Shown here: piece by piece, positions 1-7,542 of the stretch
Layout of the letters: each line of letters starts with the position of its first letter
How positions within the stretch are numbered: position 1 is the stretch's first letter
Assembly (NCBI GenBank): GCA_024680555.1
Contig: JAILCC010000003.1
Coordinates: 68,052-103,473, forward strand
Origin: a bacterium
GTDB lineage: Bacteria > Cyanobacteriota > Vampirovibrionia > Gastranaerophilales > JAILCC01
Direction of reading: 5' to 3'
Length of the DNA: 35,422 nucleotides
Made by a program: the position numbers and the translations under genes
Notes under the pieces: generated by a model
Seen by the model: the letters and a program-made list of their open reading frames with translations, nothing else
What the model was told of the DNA's origin: nothing
Databases searched by the model: none

Positions 1-1
1 A

Positions 2-481
2 ATTGCGTTTGCGTTTTTTGAACTAATATCGCTTTTATCCAAAATTTTTATAAAACACAGAGCTTTTGGGGAAGGTGATACCGTTATAGCAATGATTTTT
101 GCCGCATGGTTTGGGTGGAAAGTCGTAATACTGACAATAATTTTAGGCTTATTGGTTCAGGCTGTATTTACCATACCTCTATTGGTCATAAAATTGCTCA
201 AGTCTAAAGACAAAGTTGCCTCAATATCCTTTGCCGTACTTATTCTTTCTGCGGTCATACCTATGATATGCAACAGACTGGATATTTTTTATTCAGGCAT
301 ATTAAGCGTGCTGCTTGTAATTGTTACTTTTTCAGCAGCAATAGCAGGTGCGCTTGTGTTTTTACGCAGAATGAGAGAATTAAATTCTTATACTCTTCTT
401 CCGTTTGGACCTGCGCTTATTGTGGGCGGCTTTCTTGCGGTGTTCTTTTATCAAAAAATTGTAAGCTTGGGCATGTTTTAG
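2..481 (+). CDS. pilD: prepilin peptidase (type IV leader peptidase), C-terminal part, 5' truncated
   Basis: The reading frame is open from base 2 and enters from outside the window, so only about 159 C-terminal residues are seen. The key motif is GEGD (bases 68-79), followed by a hydrophobic stretch ending in AAWFGWK. This matches the GxGD aspartyl-protease signature and the following helix of A24 prepilin peptidases, which cut the leader of type IV pilins and pseudopilins at the inner membrane and often methylate the new N-terminus. The rest is very hydrophobic, with about four predicted membrane segments, as expected for this half of the enzyme. The N-terminal zinc/methylase part and the first catalytic Asp lie upstream. 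The ATG at 92 is internal, because the catalytic motif lies before it. The stop overlaps the stop of the convergent gene at 478. Confidence 0.82.
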   Translation: MAFAFFELISLLSKIFIKHRAFGEGDTVIAMIFAAWFGWKVVILTIILGLLVQAVFTIPLLVIKLLKSKDKVASISFAVLILSAVIPMICNRLDIFYSGILSVLLVIVTFSAAIAGALVFLRRMRELNSYTLLPFGPALIVGGFLAVFFYQKIVSLGMF

Positions 482-1050
482 AATGAATATTTGTACCCGA
501 GATTAAATCCGTAATTGCCTTTGCTCAGGTCGTCAAGGTCATAAACCTGCCCTTCTATATAAAAACTGCTATTTTTGTTTATCTTGTGCGAAATACCGGT
601 AAAAAATCCTGCCATTTCAGCGCTTTTGCCTTTTCTGCACATTCTTTCAGCAACATATACTTGTGCATAAAAGCTGTCTTTATCGGTCAGTTTTGTTGAA
701 TATTCTAACCCGCCTCTAAGCTGCCCACCTAAACTGCCATGTCCATGACAGGTTCTCATTCTGCCTTTGAATGAGAAACTTTCAGATATCGGAACTTTTA
801 AATAGAGGTCAAATATATCTTTTTCATGTCGTGGTGTTGTGTCTAAACAACCGTCTTTTCCTATTGCTACAGATGTGCTAAACAAACCAAAATCAATTGG
901 AGATGTTTCAAATGAACGAATAAATTGGTTTTTGTTATCTCCGGTCCAATAATGGTCGGTTTTGTACGCACCATGAAATTGCAATCCCTCGTCTCTAAAT
1001 ATTGGTACAATATCCATATTATCCGAATATTTTAGCGCTTCTAATTCCAT
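478..1050 (-). CDS. hypothetical protein, possible beta-barrel-like strand-rich protein
   Basis: A 190-residue protein I do not recognise as a named family. The second half has alternating hydrophobic/polar strands (GGLEYSTKLTDKDSFYAQVYV, then SSFYIEGQVYDL) and ends in GFNLGYKYSF. A terminal aromatic after a Tyr/Gly-rich strand is typical of outer-membrane beta-barrels. There is no signal peptide, and an in-frame TAA lies four codons before the ATG, so no upstream start can supply one. Either the protein is not exported by Sec or the resemblance is superficial. A plausible promoter precedes it (TTGTCG, 17 bases, TATACA). The ribosome site is weak (AAGG). It converges on the prepilin peptidase with overlapping stops. 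Confidence 0.6.
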   Translation of the reverse strand: MELEALKYSDNMDIVPIFRDEGLQFHGAYKTDHYWTGDNKNQFIRSFETSPIDFGLFSTSVAIGKDGCLDTTPRHEKDIFDLYLKVPISESFSFKGRMRTCHGHGSLGGQLRGGLEYSTKLTDKDSFYAQVYVAERMCRKGKSAEMAGFFTGISHKINKNSSFYIEGQVYDLDDLSKGNYGFNLGYKYSF

Positions 1051-1075
1051 AATATTGCCTTACCTTTACCTTATA

Positions 1076-1104
1076 TGTATATATAAAGCATTTTTCTTCG
1101 ACAA
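1076..1104 (-). promoter_or_regulatory. putative sigma70-type promoter for the 478-1050 gene
   Basis: On the minus strand TTGTCG (1099-1104) is separated by exactly 17 bases from TATACA (1076-1081), about 26 bases before the ATG at 1050. Spacing and match to the TTGACA/TATAAT consensus are good. Assigned by eye only. Confidence 0.45.
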
Positions 1105-1183
1105 AATTGCGCTATTTCGGGTTGATATTGTATCTTCCATCAAAAGCAAGTTTGTAGGGTGTGATTGTTCGCACCATTATTTT

Positions 1184-1229
1184 GGCAAAAAAATAAAGCC
1201 TATCGGCTTTAAAAATGGCGCGCCCGGAG
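1184..1229. repeat. 46-bp direct repeat, copy 1 (tRNA-Arg 3' end plus terminator)
   Basis: Bases 1184-1229 are identical to 1299-1344, 115 bp further on. The block holds the last 14 bases of tRNA-Arg including CCA (here 1216-1229) and the terminator hairpin. The remainder of the tRNA is absent beside this copy. The duplication resembles the att repeats left when an element integrates into a tRNA 3' end, but only about 69 bp lie between the copies. Confidence 0.9.
1187..1211 (-). terminator. second copy of the tRNA-Arg terminator hairpin
   Basis: Identical copy of the hairpin at 1302-1326: 7-bp stem with AAAGCC/GGCTTT core and a four-base loop, followed on the minus strand by seven T. It lies in the duplicated 46-bp block and could act as a backup terminator for the tRNA transcript. 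Confidence 0.6.
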
Positions 1230-1298
1230 ACTCTGCCGAGAAATAAGATTGAGTATCTTTTTTCGAGAGGTAGAACCCGAAGGGTGAGAATCCCGCCG

Positions 1299-1344
1299 GG
1301 CAAAAAAATAAAGCCTATCGGCTTTAAAAATGGCGCGCCCGGAG
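1299..1344. repeat. 46-bp direct repeat, copy 2 (at the intact tRNA-Arg)
   Basis: Copy of 1184-1229 overlapping the 3' end of the complete tRNA gene and its terminator. This is presumably the original copy, since the tRNA is intact here. Confidence 0.9.
1302..1326 (-). terminator. intrinsic terminator of tRNA-Arg
   Basis: Directly after the CCA end (minus strand) come T-rich bases, then a 7-bp stem (core AAAGCC/GGCTTT, loop GATA), then A and seven T. This is a typical intrinsic terminator. Confidence 0.8.
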
Positions 1345-1407
1345 GGATTCGAACCCCCGACCTTTCGGTTCGTAGCCGAACGCTCTATCCAACTGGGCTA
1401 CGGGCGC
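1331..1407 (-). tRNA. tRNA-Arg, anticodon ACG
   Basis: A complete 77-base cloverleaf on the minus strand: acceptor GCGCCCG paired with CGGGCGC, discriminator G, encoded CCA (1331-1333). The anticodon stem TTCGG/CCGAA encloses loop CTACGAA, giving anticodon ACG, which decodes CGN arginine codons after wobble A-to-I editing. The T arm has the usual TTCGAAT loop. The D stem (GCCC with GAGC) has one C-A mismatch where most tRNAs have a U-A pair. Transcription probably ends at the hairpin just downstream. Confidence 0.97.
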
Positions 1408-1448
1408 ACTTTACGTTATCAAGTTTTCATGCCTAAAATCCATACGTG

Positions 1449-1476
1449 TTGGACTTTTGCTTCGTAAAAGCTCCAA
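1449..1476. repeat. imperfect inverted repeat upstream of the tRNA
   Basis: TTGGACTTTT and AAAAGCTCCAA form a stem of about 10 bp with one bulged base around a seven-base loop. Its function is unknown. It lies between the end of the small gene at 1561 and the tRNA, so it may be an RNA structure on that transcript. Confidence 0.45.
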
Positions 1477-1498
1477 CGACCAACTGGACTGTAAGCGC

Positions 1499-1513
1499 AT
1501 GATAAATTATCAT
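1499..1513. repeat. 15-bp palindrome, possible operator
   Basis: ATGATAA-A-TTATCAT is a perfect seven-base inverted repeat around one base. It lies in the 153-bp gap between tRNA-Arg and the small gene at 1561. A protein-binding site is possible. AT-rich sequence makes chance palindromes fairly common. Confidence 0.3.
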
Positions 1514-1560
1514 ATTTTTATTTTACTTACTGACAATTTATTTTCAAGTAAAAGGCTTTT

Positions 1561-1764
1561 TTAGTCGCTTTCTTCAACAACGGTTGCTATTTGTTCTCCG
1601 TAACTGTTAAATACACCTGTTGTTTCTTCAATGATGTATCTCAATTCCGGTTTGCCTTCAATTGCTTTTTTCGCAAATTCAATTGCTTCGTCCAAGTCAG
1701 CCATTTCGTTTATCATTGTTTTTGTGATAATTTCGTGTCCTTTTTCAGTGTAAACTTGAAACAT
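1561..1764 (-). CDS. small hypothetical protein, 67 aa
   Basis: An unrecognised acidic 67-residue protein. It starts MFQVYTEKGHEII, has a central helix (DLDEAIEFAKKAIEG), then a strand pair ending in VVEESD. The layout suggests a small soluble alpha/beta fold. The start is well supported by GGAGGAATT directly before the ATG, and a TATAAT box lies at 1796-1801 on the minus strand. It is transcribed divergently from the response regulator at 1906; a shared regulatory region is possible but not shown. Confidence 0.72.
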   Translation of the reverse strand: MFQVYTEKGHEIITKTMINEMADLDEAIEFAKKAIEGKPELRYIIEETTGVFNSYGEQIATVVEESD

Positions 1765-1867
1765 AATTCCTCCAAATTTAAGTACTTACAGAAAAATTAT
1801 ACATCAAAACAAAATTTGCAACATTACTCCGCTATTTTGATAGAAATTCGGGTAATGAAAGATTTTC

Positions 1868-1873
1868 TATAAT
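1868..1873 (+). promoter_or_regulatory. -10 box candidate for the response regulator gene
   Basis: A perfect TATAAT lies 32 bases before the ATG at 1906. I see no convincing -35 box at 16-18 bases; TTGATA at 1837-1842 is too distant. Confidence 0.35.
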
Positions 1874-1905
1874 AACTTATCCTGTTTATAACAAGGAGAA
1901 GAACT

Positions 1906-2559
1906 ATGAGTAATAAAACAAAAATTCTAATGGCAGAAGATCATAAATTGATGAGAGTGGGCTTAAAATCAATATTTGAAGATTATGATGATTTGGATGT
2001 TGTGGCTGAAGCTGAAACCGGTATTGAAGCGGTAAAATTGGCTAAAGAACTCAAACCCGATGTTATTTTAATGGATATCGGGCTGCCCGAACTCGATGGA
2101 ATTCAGGCAACTAAAAAGATTAAAGAATTTGATAAAAATGTGAAAATTATTGTTTTGACTTCGCATGGAGAGGAAAAAGAAGTCAATGATGCCATTTTGG
2201 CAGGTGCCAATGCTTATGCGTTAAAAGACATAAAAACAGAATACTTGGTTATGGTTTTGCGCTCGGTAAAAGACGGTGCGGTTTGGTTTGATCCGAATGT
2301 TGCCCACCTTGTAAATAAAAATTCGTCAGCGCAAGGTGCGACAAGAGCTGATTTTAGGGCAAGCCATGCAAATCTTACCGAGCGAGAATATGAGGTCTTA
2401 AAGCTCATTGTTGACGGCAAATCAAATCAGGAAATAGCGGACGAATTAAAAATATCCGAACACACGGCAAAGGCGCATGTTTGCAATATTATTCAAAAAA
2501 TGCTCGTTGACGACAGAACTCAAGTGGCGGTAAAGGCAATAAAAGAAAACCTTATTTAG
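1906..2559 (+). CDS. NarL/FixJ-family response regulator (REC + LuxR-type HTH)
   Basis: A 217-residue two-component response regulator. The receiver domain (about 5-122) has the acidic pair E11/D12, phospho-acceptor D57 in VILMDIGLPE, T85 in IIVLTS and the conserved lysine K107. The C-terminal LuxR/GerE helix-turn-helix (about 150-212) begins LTEREYEVLKLIVDG and includes NQEIADELKISEHTAKAHV. The length is typical of the family. A phosphorylated receiver would be expected to allow dimeric DNA binding. AAGGAG sits seven bases before the ATG. No histidine kinase is adjacent; the convergent neighbour is an HD-GYP protein whose stop overlaps this one, so the input signal is unknown. Confidence 0.93.
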   Translation: MSNKTKILMAEDHKLMRVGLKSIFEDYDDLDVVAEAETGIEAVKLAKELKPDVILMDIGLPELDGIQATKKIKEFDKNVKIIVLTSHGEEKEVNDAILAGANAYALKDIKTEYLVMVLRSVKDGAVWFDPNVAHLVNKNSSAQGATRADFRASHANLTEREYEVLKLIVDGKSNQEIADELKISEHTAKAHVCNIIQKMLVDDRTQVAVKAIKENLI

Positions 2560-5156
2560 CATTCATTCAGGTACAATTTGTTAAAGCTTTTAACAAGAGT
2601 ATTTTCTTCTTCCGAACGTTCCTCTTCGGGTTTGCAAGCAGCTTCAAAGAGGTTGTTTATTGTGTATGAAGAGAAATATTTTACCTCCTCTTCGGACAAA
2701 TCTTTGTTGTATGCCGATATCAGGATTGATAAAATCTTGTCAACCGATACATTGAAAAATACATCTATAACCTTTGGGTCAAAGTGACTTCCGGAGCCGT
2801 CTTTCAGGATTTTAAGAACATTTGAAATTTCCATTCTGTCACGATAGTGACGTTTTGATGTTATAGCGTCAAATACATCTGAAACGGCAAGAATTCTTCC
2901 GCCTATGTGAATATTTTCACCGGATTTGTGCCTGAAATATCCACTGCCGTCATATTTTTCGTGGTGAGAGGATGCAATTTCCGGTACATCTTTCAATTTT
3001 TCCGTAAAGTACATCTGATTTAAAATTTCTGATGTAATCTCAGCGTGCTTTTGAATATGCTTGTATTCTTCGTCAGTCAGACGTCCTTCTTTAAAAAGCA
3101 CACTGTCTTGAACACCGATTTTGCCGATATCATGCAGCAGTGCTGCCTTTTCAAATGCGTCAATTTTGTCCGCATCAAAGTTCATAGCCTTTGCAATAAT
3201 AGATGTATATTGGGTTACTCTGTGAGAGTGACCTGCTGTAATCTTGTCCCGAGCATCTATAGAGGTTGCAAGTGTGTTAATAAAGCTTGTAAATGATTTT
3301 TGCTGCTCCTCAATCATCTGCAATTGTTTTGCGAATAGATTTGCGTTTTCCAGTGCGATACTAGCGTTTGAACCGATGGCAACGAGAAGGTCTTCATCCT
3401 CGTTAGTGAAATATTTACCGCCCTCTTTATTAAGAATTTGGAATACACCGATTATTCTGTGTTCAAGATTTCTTATTGGCATACAAAGAATGCTTTGAGT
3501 GTGATAACCTGTTTGGCGGTCAATTTCCGGATTAAAGTATTCGCTTTCGTATGCGTTTTGAATATTCAGTGTTTCCCCCGTCATTATTACGTGTCCTGCA
3601 AGCCCCTGGTCTGCCGGAAATCTTATTTCTTTTGAATTCATGCCGAGAGCCACTTTGGACCAAAGCTCATTTTTCTCCTTGTCGTATAAGAATACGGTGC
3701 ATCTGTCAGCATTTAGCGCAACCTTGGTTTCTTGTGCAATAACCTCAATAAGCCTGTCTATATCTGTCTGCGCCGCAATTGAACGTCCGAGTCTCAGCAG
3801 TGCCAACAGGGGATCTTTTGATTGCTTAGGTTGTTCATTCAGCATTCCTAGTAAGTCAAGTGTTTCCAACAAAACCTTGCTTTCTGAAAACAGTTTTTCT
3901 TTTCTTGCTGTTTTGTTAACAATATTTGCCCATTCTTGAGAGTCAATTTCATACAAGAAGTCTTCAATCTTTTTGTTTAATAGCGGAAATTCATTGTCTG
4001 AAGTGACATTAAGGGCTTCAAGCAGGCTTGAAACTACCATCTGCGGGTTGTTCATGAGCTTATAAACTTTTGCAAGCTCAAAGTAGCTCTTTGCTTCTTC
4101 AAAATGCAGTTTTATAGTTTTGTAGCTTTCTATTGCGCCGTACAAGTTTGATATGGCTTCTTCATACTTGTTTTGTTTAATAAATATTTCTGCCTTTAAC
4201 TGTTTCACCATTGCGTTGGTTCTTGGAGAATTACTTTTTTCAAAGACCGGAATAACACGTTCTTCCAGTATATTTACCGCATCTTGGATTTTGTCTTGCT
4301 TAATTAATAAAGAGACATATGTGCAATTTAAATACGGATAAGAAGGATGATTTTTAAACGATTCACACTCTTTAAGTGCGTTTTCAATGATTTCTTCAGC
4401 CTTTGCGTATTGAGTGGTATTTATGTAGATTTTGGCAATTTCATCCTTTATTCGAGCCATTGAAATGGTGTCGTTGTATGCAGATATAATTGAAAGTGTC
4501 TCTTTTAACTCGTCAAGTGCTTTGGGGTAGTTTTCTATGGATATGTAGTACCTGCCGAGAAGTGTTTTTGTCGTGGCTAAATCGAGAGGAATATTGTAGC
4601 GTTTTTTTATTTCAATTGCGTCTTGCAGATATGTCATTGCAATATGGAAGTTTGATGAACGCAGGTAAAAGACACCCATATTATCAAGAATTCTTGCATA
4701 TACAAGGCTGTCTGCAATAGTCATACTCATTGCTTTTTTATAATAATTTAACGCTTGAGAGTAACTTCCCTCGTTGTAATTAACGATACCGTTGCACAAA
4801 TAAACGATTGCTTTTATATCGTTGGCGAGTGGTGAGTCATCGCTTTTGATAGAATACAGGGCATCATTCAAAAGTGTGTGGGTTTTTATAATCCTGCTTT
4901 TGTCTTTCAAGTACGAAAACAGCGCTATATATGCGTTACAAAAAGCAATTTTGTTGTCATATTTCAATTCCATATAGATTTTTAATGCATTTTCAAAGCA
5001 TGATATTGCATTATCAAGGTTGTTTTTGAAATATTCAATATAGCCAATTGCCGTATTTATATCTGCAAGGTCAATCTTGGACGTGTTAGCGTCATTTAAT
5101 AATATATTCAGCTCTTCTTGTGAGTTGTGTAAATATTTAAAAAGACCTGTAGTCAT
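2556..5156 (-). CDS. TPR-GAF-HD-GYP signalling protein, probable cyclic-di-GMP phosphodiesterase
   Basis: An 866-residue soluble protein with no membrane segment. Residues 30-400 form TPR-like helical repeats (for example YIEYFKNNLDNAISCFENAL and YYKKAMSM). Residues about 460-605 are a GAF sensor domain (RCTVFLYDKEKNELWSKVA, then GVFQILNKEGG). Residues about 625-805 are an HD-GYP domain with H643/H645, H675-D676, H731-H732-E733, the DGSGY loop (736-740) and D760/D763. HD-GYP enzymes are metal-dependent phosphodiesterases that degrade c-di-GMP. The third residue of the GYP signature is F741 rather than Pro; the metal ligands are present, so activity is plausible. A GAF ligand and TPR partners probably control it. 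The gene converges on the response regulator with a four-base overlap of stops, so the two may act in one pathway, though not in one operon. Confidence 0.92.
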   Translation of the reverse strand: MTTGLFKYLHNSQEELNILLNDANTSKIDLADINTAIGYIEYFKNNLDNAISCFENALKIYMELKYDNKIAFCNAYIALFSYLKDKSRIIKTHTLLNDALYSIKSDDSPLANDIKAIVYLCNGIVNYNEGSYSQALNYYKKAMSMTIADSLVYARILDNMGVFYLRSSNFHIAMTYLQDAIEIKKRYNIPLDLATTKTLLGRYYISIENYPKALDELKETLSIISAYNDTISMARIKDEIAKIYINTTQYAKAEEIIENALKECESFKNHPSYPYLNCTYVSLLIKQDKIQDAVNILEERVIPVFEKSNSPRTNAMVKQLKAEIFIKQNKYEEAISNLYGAIESYKTIKLHFEEAKSYFELAKVYKLMNNPQMVVSSLLEALNVTSDNEFPLLNKKIEDFLYEIDSQEWANIVNKTARKEKLFSESKVLLETLDLLGMLNEQPKQSKDPLLALLRLGRSIAAQTDIDRLIEVIAQETKVALNADRCTVFLYDKEKNELWSKVALGMNSKEIRFPADQGLAGHVIMTGETLNIQNAYESEYFNPEIDRQTGYHTQSILCMPIRNLEHRIIGVFQILNKEGGKYFTNEDEDLLVAIGSNASIALENANLFAKQLQMIEEQQKSFTSFINTLATSIDARDKITAGHSHRVTQYTSIIAKAMNFDADKIDAFEKAALLHDIGKIGVQDSVLFKEGRLTDEEYKHIQKHAEITSEILNQMYFTEKLKDVPEIASSHHEKYDGSGYFRHKSGENIHIGGRILAVSDVFDAITSKRHYRDRMEISNVLKILKDGSGSHFDPKVIDVFFNVSVDKILSILISAYNKDLSEEEVKYFSSYTINNLFEAACKPEEERSEEENTLVKSFNKLYLNEC

Positions 5157-5210
5157 TATTTCATCCTCTAATGAATTGATTATAGCATTTTCTTTGAAAA
5201 AAAACTACAT

Positions 5211-5750
5211 TTATTGGGCTTTTATAATATTTTTTTCTGTTATAAGAAGATTTGCGGGAACATCAAATACTTCTGTTGGAAGATTTGGCACTATGAGTTT
5301 TTCGGGAATAAATATGACCTTTGTTGCGGAAATTTTATTTTCTGATAAAAATCTGTCATAATAACCTCCGCCGTATCCAAGCCTGAAACCCTTTGAGTCT
5401 GCTAATAAGGCGGGAAGTATTATAACATCAATTTCAGAGGGGGAGACGGTTCTTCCAATTGGCTCGGGAATATTGAATTTATTTATTTTTGTTTCTTCGC
5501 TATATTCCACGAAGTCCATTTTGTTCTCATTTTGTGCAATTTTAGGCAGAAAATATTTTTTCGTTTTGTCCTGAAATAGCGGGGTTAATTGTACTTCGGT
5601 TTCTATCGGATAATATGCACAAACATTTTGGGCATCTCTATATATTGAAGAAGCGAGAAAAATATTTAATATTTTCTCGCTTATATCTTTCATATCAAGC
5701 TCTTTTCGGATTGCTTTTGCCCAAATTCTAAGCTCTTTTTTGGTTTGCAT
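5211..5750 (-). CDS. 5-formyltetrahydrofolate cyclo-ligase (MTHFS)
   Basis: A 179-residue member of the 5-FTHF cyclo-ligase family, which uses ATP to turn 5-formyl-THF into 5,10-methenyl-THF and so returns a stored folate to the one-carbon pool. Diagnostic features are a basic N-terminus (KKELRIWAKAIRKEL), CAYYPIETEVQLTPL (44-58) and the nucleotide/folate-binding motif GFRLGYGGGYYDRFL (121-135). Length is normal for the family. It starts three bases after the aroF stop, so the two are almost certainly cotranscribed and possibly translationally coupled. Confidence 0.94.
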   Translation of the reverse strand: MQTKKELRIWAKAIRKELDMKDISEKILNIFLASSIYRDAQNVCAYYPIETEVQLTPLFQDKTKKYFLPKIAQNENKMDFVEYSEETKINKFNIPEPIGRTVSPSEIDVIILPALLADSKGFRLGYGGGYYDRFLSENKISATKVIFIPEKLIVPNLPTEVFDVPANLLITEKNIIKAQ

Positions 5751-5753
5751 AAC

Positions 5754-6764
5754 TTAAAAAATCCTGCCTACGGCGGTAGCGATTGTTTTGAGTTGTGCGC
5801 TCAATTCACCGTATTGATTGGGGAATAAAGATTGTGCTCCGTCGCAAAGAGCTTTTTCCGGATTGTTGTGAACTTCAATTATGAGTCCGTCTGCGCCTGC
5901 AGCGATGCACGCTCTTGAAAGAGGTGCGACTTTGTCTCTTAATCCTGATGCATGGCTCGGATCTGCAATTATCGGCAGATGGCTTAGCTTTTTAATGACT
6001 GGAATTGCAGAAATGTCCAGGGTATTTCTTGTCGCTGTTTCAAATGTTCTGATACCTCTTTCGCAAAGAATTACATCCATGTTGCCGCCCGACATAATGT
6101 ATTCTGCCGACATGAGCCATTCTTCAATTGTAGAGCAAAGCCCTCTTTTTAAAAGGATGGGTTTATTTATATGTCCAAGCTCTCTTAACAGGTTAAAGTT
6201 TTGCATGTTGCGTGCTCCAACCTGCATTATGTCAACGTAGTCCAACATAAGCGGAATTTGCGAAATTTCCATTACTTCCGAAGTCAGACACATGTTGTAT
6301 TTGTCCGCAACCCTGCGTGCTATTTTTAAGCCTTCTTCGCCAAGTCCCTGAAAGGAATAAGGAGATGTTCTCGGCTTAAATGCTCCGCCTCTTAATATCT
6401 TTATGCCATATTGCGCAAGTGCTGCAGCAGTGGCATCCATTTGTTCTTCCGATTCAATTGAGCATGGACCTGCAATCATAGAAATTTCTTTGCCGCCGAT
6501 TTCGCAATTTTTTAACTTTATTACCGTGTTTTCGGGGTGAAAAGTTCTGCTTGCAAGCTTGTAGCTTGAGGTAATTTTGACTATTTTTTCAACACCGTCT
6601 AACAGCTCAATTTCTCTTGCATCAATTGTTTTGCCACCTACTGCCCCAATGACGGTGTGAATATCACCCTTAGATACGTGGGCGGTAAAACCGTTTTGCT
6701 CAATCTGACTAATGACTACATCAATTTGGTCTTGAGTAGCCATAGACTTCATAACTATAAGCAT
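5754..6764 (-). CDS. aroF: 3-deoxy-7-phosphoheptulonate (DAHP) synthase, type I beta
   Basis: This enzyme condenses phosphoenolpyruvate with erythrose 4-phosphate, the first step of the shikimate pathway to aromatic amino acids and chorismate. The 336-residue protein has the small N-terminal ferredoxin-like domain (about 1-70) typical of the Thermotoga/AroF-like form, which mediates feedback inhibition in homologues. The KDO8P/DAHP-synthase barrel follows: MIAGPCSIES with C101, ILRGGAFKPRTSPYSFQGLG with K130, and ADPSHASG near the end. Length is standard. It is the middle gene of a three-gene operon. Confidence 0.95.
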   Translation of the reverse strand: MLIVMKSMATQDQIDVVISQIEQNGFTAHVSKGDIHTVIGAVGGKTIDAREIELLDGVEKIVKITSSYKLASRTFHPENTVIKLKNCEIGGKEISMIAGPCSIESEEQMDATAAALAQYGIKILRGGAFKPRTSPYSFQGLGEEGLKIARRVADKYNMCLTSEVMEISQIPLMLDYVDIMQVGARNMQNFNLLRELGHINKPILLKRGLCSTIEEWLMSAEYIMSGGNMDVILCERGIRTFETATRNTLDISAIPVIKKLSHLPIIADPSHASGLRDKVAPLSRACIAAGADGLIIEVHNNPEKALCDGAQSLFPNQYGELSAQLKTIATAVGRIF

Positions 6765-6776
6765 TTATTTAATTCC

Positions 6777-7232
6777 TTATTTGTCTTCTTTTTTTGATTT
6801 TTTGTCTGAAGATTTATCTTCTTCGCCGTTTGCCAATTCTGCTTCTGCTCTGGATTGCGGAATCAGTAAAGAATTTACTGCGTATTTTCTTTCTAGAACT
6901 TGGTTTTCTCCGTCAAATACGAGGAATGTTAAATCTTTAATGCTATAGTCTAATGAAATGCGAAGGTTTTGAGCCATTGCGTTATATACAAAATTTTCAT
7001 TAGGGATGTTAACTGATATTTCACCGATATCAACAGTTACATCCGTGCTGGTTCTTGCTTTGATAGCAATTTTGTGTTCGCCTGCCGTCCAATTCGGACC
7101 GCATATTACAACAAGGTCAAAAACAAATTCAGCAGGAAGTGCTACAGCTGAAAAATTATCATAAATGTTTATGCAGCTGAGTTTGTTGTTTTTGTACGTA
7201 ATGTTTTCTGCTAAAATTAAGTATTCTGACAT
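6777..7232 (-). CDS. hypothetical protein, resembles DUF6941
   Basis: A 151-residue protein. The N-terminal strand pattern (LILAENITYKNNKLSCINIYDN, then a stretch ending FVFDLVVIC) resembles DUF6941 proteins, which begin with a similar 'ALLAE...KLSIINIFD' pattern; this is from memory and unchecked. The body is beta-rich (AGEHKIAIKARTS) and the last 20 residues are a highly charged Lys/Asp/Glu tail. No signal peptide or membrane segment. First gene of the operon with aroF and MTHFS (12-base gap). The ATG is preceded by TAGGAGATTTTAAT. Confidence 0.7.
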   Translation of the reverse strand: MSEYLILAENITYKNNKLSCINIYDNFSAVALPAEFVFDLVVICGPNWTAGEHKIAIKARTSTDVTVDIGEISVNIPNENFVYNAMAQNLRISLDYSIKDLTFLVFDGENQVLERKYAVNSLLIPQSRAEAELANGEEDKSSDKKSKKEDK

Positions 7233-7263
7233 ATTAAAATCTCCTAATATTCTGACTGACTCA

Positions 7264-7269
7264 ATTATA
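7264..7269 (-). promoter_or_regulatory. -10 box candidate for the DUF6941-like/aroF/MTHFS operon
   Basis: TATAAT on the minus strand lies 31 bases before the ATG at 7232. The position where a -35 box would fall is AT-rich (TTTTAA) and not a good match. Confidence 0.35.
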
Positions 7270-7379
7270 AAACAAAAATAAATAAATTAAAAGGGCAATT
7301 TTTTCTGACAATTTGTTTTTATTTATATGAGAGAAGTTAAGAACATGCGTTCATTGGAAAGAGAAAAAGGAGAAGAATT

Positions 7380-7520
7380 ATGGAATTGGAAAAAAAGATT
7401 ATTTTGTGTAACGACCTTATGAAAAAGTCCGAAAATGTTATATTAAGGACAATTGATTCAAAACTTACCGTTGAAGATGCAAGATTGGTTGACATGTGCT
7501 CTACGTGGTATAAGTTTTAA
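7380..7520 (+). CDS. small protein, 46 aa
   Basis: A short ORF starting MELEKKIILCNDLMKKSENV and ending CSTWYKF. It is supported by an almost ideal ribosome site (AAAGGAG, six bases before the ATG), a good intrinsic terminator 30 bases after the stop, and isolation between two minus-strand genes. Helix-rich, charged, two cysteines (C10, C40), no signal or membrane segment. Function unknown. An overlapping 31-codon frame starting at 7327 lacks such a ribosome site and is less likely. Confidence 0.6.
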   Translation: MELEKKIILCNDLMKKSENVILRTIDSKLTVEDARLVDMCSTWYKF

Positions 7521-7542
7521 TTATTTTCTGAAAATTCAAACA

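Noticed and set aside
1215..1436. 73-codon plus-strand frame across the tRNA
   Set aside because: Its peptide containing GGIRTPDLSVRSRTLYPTG is the familiar false translation of an antisense tRNA-Arg.
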